Source: Acetobacteraceae bacterium (GTDB taxonomy: Bacteria > Pseudomonadota > Alphaproteobacteria > Acetobacterales > Acetobacteraceae). From it: a DNA stretch of 64,000 nucleotides. Position 1 is the stretch's first letter. Every line of letters starts with the position of its first letter. The notes under the pieces were generated by a model that was not told the DNA's origin, searched no databases, and worked only from the letters and a program-made list of their open reading frames with translations. The stretch covers positions 1 through 64,000 of the forward strand of contig JAKFUL010000018.1 of assembly GCA_021732665.1 (NCBI GenBank). Direction: 5' to 3'. Positions 58,960 to 64,000 of this stretch are shown piece by piece. The position numbers were made by a program, and so were the translations under genes.

Positions 58960-59738
58960 GCGCCGAGGACGCGGCGTTGCTGGCCAGCCTGCCCGGCCTC
59001 GCCTTCCAGGCCAGCCTGCTGTTCTGCCGCCTCGGTGCCGCCACCATGCTGCTGCCCGGCCTGGGCGAGCAGGAGGTGCCGGCCAATATCCGCCTGGGCC
59101 TCGCATTGCTGCTGACCATGCTGCTGCTGCCGCTGCTGGCGCCGCTGCTGCCCCCGGCGCCTGAGGCGATTCCCGAACTCCTCCGGCTGCTGGTGCTGGA
59201 ACTGGCGGCCGGCGTCTGGCTGGGCACGCTGGCGCGGCTGCTGGTCGTGGCGCTGGCCCTGGCGGGCCAGGTGATGGGCAACATGATCGGCCTGACCACG
59301 CCGTTGCAAGGCGACATGGTGCTGGGCGCCCAGGCCACGCCGCTGGGCCGCGTGATGGGCTTCGCCGCCACCGTGCTGGTGCTCTCCACCGGGCTCTATG
59401 CCCTGCCCCTGGCGGCGCTGGTGCACAGCTATGCCGTCTTGCCGCCGGGCGCGCCCTTCCCCGGCGATATGGCGGCCGATGCCGTGGCCGGCGCGGTGGC
59501 GGAGAGTTTTTCCCTCGCCCTGCGGCTCTCCGCGCCCTTCATCCTGGGCGGCGTGCTGTTCAATCTCGGCATGGGGTTGATCGCGCGGGTGGCGCCGCAG
59601 GTGCAGATCTTCGTTGTCGCCGCGCCGGCGCAGATCCTGCTCGGCATGGCGCTGCTGGCGCTGCTGCTGCCGGCCATCCTCACGCTCTGGCTGGGCGCGA
59701 TGCAAACCGGCTTCCACGCCCTGCCCGGCGCCCCCTGA
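58956..59738 (+). CDS. fliR: Flagellar export gate protein FliR
   Basis: A 260-residue membrane protein from the GTG at 58956, which overlaps fliQ. FCRLGAATMLLPGLGEQEVP near the N terminus, LAGQVMGNMIGLTTPLQGD and the ILGGVLFNLGMGLIARVAPQ region are standard. It forms the export gate with FliP and FliQ. It ends three bases before flhB. Confidence 0.95.
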   Translation: MSAEDAALLASLPGLAFQASLLFCRLGAATMLLPGLGEQEVPANIRLGLALLLTMLLLPLLAPLLPPAPEAIPELLRLLVLELAAGVWLGTLARLLVVALALAGQVMGNMIGLTTPLQGDMVLGAQATPLGRVMGFAATVLVLSTGLYALPLAALVHSYAVLPPGAPFPGDMAADAVAGAVAESFSLALRLSAPFILGGVLFNLGMGLIARVAPQVQIFVVAAPAQILLGMALLALLLPAILTLWLGAMQTGFHALPGAP

Positions 59739-59741
59739 GAG

Positions 59742-60794
59742 ATGGCCGAGGACGAGGATAAGAGCCAGAAGACCGAGGAAGCCTCCGCCCGGCGCATCCG
59801 CCGCGCGCGCGACCAGGGCCAGGTGGCGCTGAGCCGCGAGGCGGTGGCCTTCGGCGCCCTGGCGCTGGCCACCGCGGGGCTGCTGGCCTTCCTGCCCGGC
59901 GCCATTCGCGACGCGCTGCTGGTGATGCGCGGCGTGCTGGGCCGCAGCCATGAGATCGGCACCGACACGGCGGCGCGCGGCTTCATGCTCACCTTCCTGT
60001 GGCTCTGCCTGCCGGTCATCGGCTGCGCCGCGCTGGGCGCCATCCTGGCCACGTTGCTGCAGACCCGTGGGCTCGCCGTGCTCAGCCTGCTCAAGCCGCA
60101 ATTCTCCCGCATTGATCCCTGGGCCGCGCTGAAAAAGATGTTCGGCGCCGAGCATGCGTTGGAGGTCGGCCGCAATGTGCTGAAGATCATCGTGGTGGCG
60201 GCCGCGCTGGCCTTCGTCACCGGCGATGTGGCGAAGCTTACGGCCAGCCTCAGCATGGACGAGGCAGCCCTGCTCGGGCTGATGGCCGATGGCGCGCGAA
60301 AGCTGCTCTATGTCGCCCTCGGCGCCTTCGCGCTCCTGGCGGGCGCCGATGTGTTGATCACCCGCCGGCGTCACCTGCGCGGGCTGCGCATGTCGCGGCA
60401 GGACCTCAAGGATGAGGCGAAGGAGAGCGAGGGCGACCCGATGGTGCGGGCACGCCAGCGGCAATTGCGCGAAACCCGTGGGCGCCAGCGCATGCTGGCC
60501 GCGGTGCCCACCGCCACCGTGGTGATCACCAACCCCACGCATTACGCCGTGGCGCTGCGCTACGTCCCCGCCGAATCGGCGGCACCGCGGGTGGTGGCCA
60601 AGGGTGTGGACCAGGTGGCCGAGCGCATCCGCGAGGTGGCGCGCGAGGCCGGGGTACCGCTGCTGCCAAATCCGCCTTTGGCTCGTGCTTTGTGGAAACT
60701 GGATGTGGACACCGAGATTCCACCGGAGCATTGGGAAGCCGTGGCCGAAATCATCGCCTTCGTCATGCGCCCGCGCGGCGCGTCTGCCCGATGA
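59742..60794 (+). CDS. flhB: Flagellar export switch protein FlhB
   Basis: A 350-residue protein with the opening DKSQKTEEASARRIRRARDQ, four transmembrane helices, LKPQFSRIDPWAALKKMFG, and the autocleavage site NPTH (Asn264-Pro265) in VVITNPTHYAVALRY. The cleaved C-terminal domain switches export specificity from rod/hook to filament. Its stop overlaps the start of the CckA-type kinase (ATGA). Confidence 0.97.
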   Translation: MAEDEDKSQKTEEASARRIRRARDQGQVALSREAVAFGALALATAGLLAFLPGAIRDALLVMRGVLGRSHEIGTDTAARGFMLTFLWLCLPVIGCAALGAILATLLQTRGLAVLSLLKPQFSRIDPWAALKKMFGAEHALEVGRNVLKIIVVAAALAFVTGDVAKLTASLSMDEAALLGLMADGARKLLYVALGAFALLAGADVLITRRRHLRGLRMSRQDLKDEAKESEGDPMVRARQRQLRETRGRQRMLAAVPTATVVITNPTHYAVALRYVPAESAAPRVVAKGVDQVAERIREVAREAGVPLLPNPPLARALWKLDVDTEIPPEHWEAVAEIIAFVMRPRGASAR

Positions 60795-62263
60795 GCCGCC
60801 GGGAGCAGGATTTCGCCGCCGGCGCCGCGGCCATGCTCGCGGCCATGCCGGAGGCCGCGGTGCTGCTCGATGCCCAGGCGCGCGTCATCGCGCTCAACCC
60901 CTCGGCCCGGGCGCTGCTGGGCCCTGCGCTGCACAGCGCCCCGGGCGATGCCGCCACCGCCTGGTTCCCGCCCGCGGAGCAGGAGCGCTTCCATGCCGCC
61001 CTGCGCGAGGGTGGCCAGTTCCGGCTCTCCCTGGTCGACCCGCTGGTCGCGCCACGGCCGGTGGAGGCGTTCCTGCGCTCCATGGCGCCGGGCATGCTGT
61101 TGCTGCGCATGACGCCGCCGGCACCGCCGAGCCGGGAGGAAAGGCTGGCCCTGCTGGGCCGCATGGCCGGCGGCATCGCGCATGATTTCAACAACATGCT
61201 CGCCATCATCCTGGGCGCCAGCGCCGCCGCCGCGCAGGCCGCGGAAGCCCCGGCCCGGGCGCGCGAATTCGCCGTGCTCGACGCGGCGGCGGAGCGCGGG
61301 GCGGGGCTGGTGCGGCAGCTTCTGGCCTTCGCCCGTCAGCAGGTGCTGGCACCGCGCGCGCTGGCGCTGAACCCCCGGGTGGCGGCCATGGCGGAGTTGC
61401 TGCCCCGCCTGCTCGGCCGCGATATCCGGCTGGAGGTGGTCTTGGAGGAGCCTGGGCGCACCGTCCTGGCCGACCCCTCGCAACTCGACCAGGTGATCCT
61501 GAACCTGGCGGTGAATGCGCGCGACGCGATCCGTGCCTCGGGCCGGGGTGGGGTCATCCGGCTTTCCACCGGCCGGCGCGTGGTGCTGCGCAGTGGCGGC
61601 GAGGGGCCGGGCGCCATCCCGCCCGGCCGCTACGCCAGCATCGGCGTGGAGGATGACGGCCCCGGCATCCCGCCCGACGTGCTGGCGCGGATCTTCGAGC
61701 CGTTCTTTTCGACGAAGATCGACCAGGGCGGCACCGGGCTGGGCCTCGCCACGGTGCAGGGCATCGTGGCGCAGAGCGGCGGCCATGTGCTGGCCGAATC
61801 GCCGCCGGGCGGCGGCAGCCGTTTCACCATCCTGCTGCCCCGGCATGAGGGCGAGGCCGAGCCCGAAGCCCCGCCGCCACCCAGCGAAACCCGCCCCGCC
61901 ACCATCCTGCTGGCCGAGGATGAGCCGGCCTTGCTTCGCCTCTGCGCCCAGGCGCTGGAACAGGCCGGCCATACCGTGCTGCAGGCCGGGGATGGCTACG
62001 CCGCCACCGAGGCGCTGGAGGAGGGAGCCACCCCTGACCTCCTGGTCACCGATGTCTCGATGCCCGGCATGGATGGGGTGGCGCTGGCCCGCGCCGCCCG
62101 GGCGGCGCGGCCGGAGCTGAAGGTGCTGCTGCTCTCGGGCTATGCCGCGGCCACGCTGAAGGTGGATCTGGCGGCCGAGGGCTGGCATTTCCTGGCCAAG
62201 CCCTGCGCCGCCGACGCCCTGCGCGCCGCGGTGACCAGCGCTCTTGCCAAACCCTCCCGCTAA
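60791..62263 (+). CDS. cckA: CckA-type hybrid histidine kinase, soluble form
   Basis: A 490-residue hybrid kinase. A short N-terminal PAS-like part (about 1-110) leads into the H-box MAGGIAHDFNNMLAII (His131), N-box ILNLAVNARDAI, G-boxes EDDGPGIPPDVLARIFEPFF and GGTGLGLATVQGI, and a C-terminal receiver with Asp421 in LLVTDVSMPGMDG and the Lys in FLAKPC. HDFNN plus receiver and its place between flhB and recA match CckA, the top kinase of the CtrA phosphorelay. Known CckA proteins have N-terminal membrane helices; none is seen here. ATGA overlap with flhB means it is translated with the export genes. Confidence 0.82.
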   Translation: MSRREQDFAAGAAAMLAAMPEAAVLLDAQARVIALNPSARALLGPALHSAPGDAATAWFPPAEQERFHAALREGGQFRLSLVDPLVAPRPVEAFLRSMAPGMLLLRMTPPAPPSREERLALLGRMAGGIAHDFNNMLAIILGASAAAAQAAEAPARAREFAVLDAAAERGAGLVRQLLAFARQQVLAPRALALNPRVAAMAELLPRLLGRDIRLEVVLEEPGRTVLADPSQLDQVILNLAVNARDAIRASGRGGVIRLSTGRRVVLRSGGEGPGAIPPGRYASIGVEDDGPGIPPDVLARIFEPFFSTKIDQGGTGLGLATVQGIVAQSGGHVLAESPPGGGSRFTILLPRHEGEAEPEAPPPPSETRPATILLAEDEPALLRLCAQALEQAGHTVLQAGDGYAATEALEEGATPDLLVTDVSMPGMDGVALARAARAARPELKVLLLSGYAAATLKVDLAAEGWHFLAKPCAADALRAAVTSALAKPSR

Positions 62264-62278
62264 GAACATAATTAGAAC
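62264..62278 (+). promoter_or_regulatory. LexA (SOS) box of recA
   Basis: GAAC-ATAATTA-GAAC matches the alphaproteobacterial LexA operator (GAAC-N7-GAAC) exactly. It begins on the base after the stop of the CckA-type gene and 118 bases before the recA ATG. A weak -10 candidate (TTTATT, 62294-62299) lies downstream, so LexA bound here would cover the -35 region. Confidence 0.88.
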
Positions 62279-62395
62279 GTAGACGATTCGGGCTTTATTC
62301 ACTTGGCTGCGACGCGGCGGCACCCTTAGTGTCGGCTGCGCGAGTGGATGCGGGTCGCTGCGCGCTAAGGTTGCAGCCAGGAAGGGGGCACTGGG

Positions 62396-63433
62396 ATGGA
62401 TAAGGGTAAAGCGCTGGAGGCGGCGCTCAGCCAGATCGAGAGGTCCTTCGGCAAGGGCTCGATCATGCGCATGGGCTCGAAGAACGCCATCGAGGATATC
62501 GAGGTCATCTCCACCGGCTCGCTGGGGCTGGATATCGGCCTGGGGATCGGCGGGCTGCCCAAAGGGCGTGTCGTCGAGATCTATGGTCCGGAAAGCTCGG
62601 GCAAGACGACGCTGGCGCTGCATGTGATCGCCGAGGCCCAGAAAGCCGGCGGCACCTGCGCCTTCATCGATGCCGAGCACGCGCTCGACCCCGGCTATGC
62701 CCGCAAGCTGGGAGTGAATGTGGACGACCTGCTGATCAGCCAGCCCGATGCCGGCGAACAGGCGCTGGAGATCGCCGACACGCTGGTCCGCTCGGGCGCC
62801 ATCGACGTGCTGGTGGTGGACAGCGTGGCGGCGCTCGTTCCGAAGGCGGAACTCGAGGGCGAGATGGGCGACACCCATGTCGGCCTGCATGCCCGCCTGA
62901 TGAGCCAGGCGCTGCGCAAGCTGACAGGCAATATCAGCCGCTCGGGCTGCCTCGTCGTGTTCCTGAACCAGATCCGCCTGAAGATCGGCGTGATGTTCGG
63001 CAACCCCGAGACCACGACGGGTGGCAATGCGCTGAAATTCTACGCCTCGGTGCGCCTGGAAATCCGCCGCACCGGCGCGATCAAGGAGCGCGAGGAGGTC
63101 GTCGGCAACGCGACGCGCGTGAAGGTGGTGAAGAACAAGATGGCGCCGCCTTTCCGCCAGGTCGAGTTCGACATCATGTATGGCGAGGGCATTTCCAAGG
63201 TCGGCGAACTCATCGATCTCGGTGTGAAGGCGGGGGTGGTGGAGAAATCCGGCGCCTGGTTCAGCGCCGAGGGCCAGCGCATCGGCCAGGGGCGCGAGAA
63301 CGCCAAGCAGTTCCTGCGCGACAACCCCCATGTCGCCGCCGCCATCGAGAAGAAGGTGCGTGATCAATCCGGCGTGGTGGCGAACGCCATGATGACCACG
63401 CCGGATGCGGAAGAGGCCGCGGCGGCCGAGTAG
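62396..63433 (+). CDS. recA: Recombinase RecA
   Basis: A 345-residue RecA. Walker A GPESSGKT (about residues 64-71), Walker [13 protein letters not shown]2 region [20 protein letters not shown] and the conserved [10 protein letters not shown]. The C-terminal acidic tail DAEEAAAAE is typical. The ATG at 62396 follows GGAAGGGGG. LexA control is supported by the upstream box. It drives homologous recombination and LexA cleavage. Confidence 0.99.
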   Translation: MDKGKALEAALSQIERSFGKGSIMRMGSKNAIEDIEVISTGSLGLDIGLGIGGLPKGRVVEIYGPESSGKTTLALHVIAEAQKAGGTCAFIDAEHALDPGYARKLGVNVDDLLISQPDAGEQALEIADTLVRSGAIDVLVVDSVAALVPKAELEGEMGDTHVGLHARLMSQALRKLTGNISRSGCLVVFLNQIRLKIGVMFGNPETTTGGNALKFYASVRLEIRRTGAIKEREEVVGNATRVKVVKNKMAPPFRQVEFDIMYGEGISKVGELIDLGVKAGVVEKSGAWFSAEGQRIGQGRENAKQFLRDNPHVAAAIEKKVRDQSGVVANAMMTTPDAEEAAAAE

Positions 63434-64000
63434 TTACGCCGGCAGCGCCAGCACATCCATGTGCGGCACGGTGGCGGAGAGCTTTTCCGCCGCCGCCTGG
63501 TCCAGCCGATCCTCGGCCCAGTCCTCGATCCGCCAGGCCTCGCGCTTTTCCTGCAGCAGGGCCGCGTCGGCGCAGCCGGCGGCCAGTTCGCTCAGCATGG
63601 CGCCGAAGCGGCGGGGGATGCGCCAGGGTGAGGGGCTTTGTTCCACCGCATATCCCTGCGCGGTGAAGGCGCGGGCGATCGCCGCCGGCGCCGCATGCCC
63701 CAGCGCCCTTCCGCCAAAGCCCTTGTCGCGGGCCTGGTCGCGCTCGAAGCCGCGGCGCACCCAGGCATCCTGGGGATGCGGCGGCACGAAGCGCGCCGCG
63801 CCGGTGACGTTCAGCGCGGCGTAGAACGGCATTTTTCGCGCCGCGCAGGCGCCGGCCATGCGCTCCAGCCAGTTCTCGCTCACCAGGTCGCAGAGCGCCG
63901 TGTTCACCACCGCATCCACACTGTGCAGCGGCAAATTCGCCGGCGCCTCGCGCAGATCGGCGAGCAGCCCCTCCACCCGCCAGGCGCCGCGCGGCGTGTG
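63434..64000 (-). CDS. SAM-dependent methyltransferase, C-terminal part (5' end outside window)
   Basis: The frame is open on the minus strand to the edge of the window. Visible residues: a motif-4-like VDAVVNTALCDLVSENWLER, then AALNVTGAARFVPPHPQDAW, GHAAPAAIARAFTAQGYAVE and SPSPWRI, the order seen in the second half of class I methyltransferases. The SAM-binding GxGxG is upstream, outside the window. It converges on recA with no spacer. The GTG at 63976 is probably internal. Substrate unknown. Confidence 0.7.
   Translation of the reverse strand, partial: HTPRGAWRVEGLLADLREAPANLPLHSVDAVVNTALCDLVSENWLERMAGACAARKMPFYAALNVTGAARFVPPHPQDAWVRRGFERDQARDKGFGGRALGHAAPAAIARAFTAQGYAVEQSPSPWRIPRRFGAMLSELAAGCADAALLQEKREAWRIEDWAEDRLDQAAAEKLSATVPHMDVLALPA

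Overview
The window is high-GC DNA, well above 65% G+C by eye, from an alphaproteobacterium. The best guess is Acetobacteraceae/Roseomonadaceae within the Rhodospirillales. The clues are a flhB-cckA-recA gene order, an alphaproteobacterial LexA box (GAAC-N7-GAAC) in front of recA, a bamE / CBP3 chaperone / DUF177 / rpmF / plsX / fabH block, and many tripartite or MFS carriers for organic acids and sugars. Genes are dense, with many 1-4 base stop/start overlaps. I see no rRNA, tRNA, CRISPR array, insertion sequence or prophage.

Layout. 1-1.5 kb: end of a DUF4384 protein and an SDR oxidoreductase. 1.9-14.1 kb: one giant gene (about 4062 aa) for a secreted repeat protein with DUF11-like modules, 11 SdrD-B-like modules and a C-terminal RTX calcium-binding region; no type I secretion genes lie beside it. 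14.2-17.4 kb: an MFS carrier, a composite palindromic repeat element, and an amidase with a small AtzG-like partner. 17.5-23.3 kb: a ThDP enzyme coupled to a complete sugar-type ABC importer. 23.4-23.9 kb: a chromosomal ccdAB toxin-antitoxin pair. 24-33 kb: SDR, DoxX-like protein, the fatty-acid/phospholipid block fabH-plsX-rpmF-DUF177-CBP3, divergent bamE, three methyltransferases and methionine aminopeptidase.

33-45.4 kb: MFS carriers, a membrane GGDEF-EAL protein, SDRs, an ABC exporter, a racemase-like protein, anmK, a DapA-family lyase and greB. 45.45-46.5 kb: a sharp AT-rich islet (about 42% GC where counted) with a small unknown ORF and a dCTP-deaminase-like gene, the clearest sign of recent transfer. 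46.5-54.3 kb: catabolic genes (alpha/beta hydrolase, EamA carrier, orphan molybdopterin dehydrogenase, LLM monooxygenase, PEP-mutase/ICL-family enzyme, FMN 2-hydroxyacid oxidase). 54.3-60.8 kb: a membrane protein of unknown function and a flagellar export/basal-body cluster in two divergent arms (fliP-fliO-unknown and flgB-flgC-fliE-fliQ-fliR-flhB). 60.8-64 kb: a CckA-type hybrid kinase overlapping flhB, recA with its LexA box, and the end of a methyltransferase.

Links between genes. CckA is the kinase of the CtrA phosphorelay in alphaproteobacteria, and the divergent flagellar promoter region carries two GTTAAC sites resembling CtrA half-sites, so kinase and target may sit side by side. The importer genes probably supply a substrate to the ThDP enzyme translated just before them. 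The most unusual items are the composite double-hairpin element at 15.6-15.8 kb, the AT-rich dCTP-deaminase islet, the giant adhesin, the Glu-to-Lys change in the EAL domain, the short soluble CckA, and the unknown protein at the head of the fliO-fliP arm.
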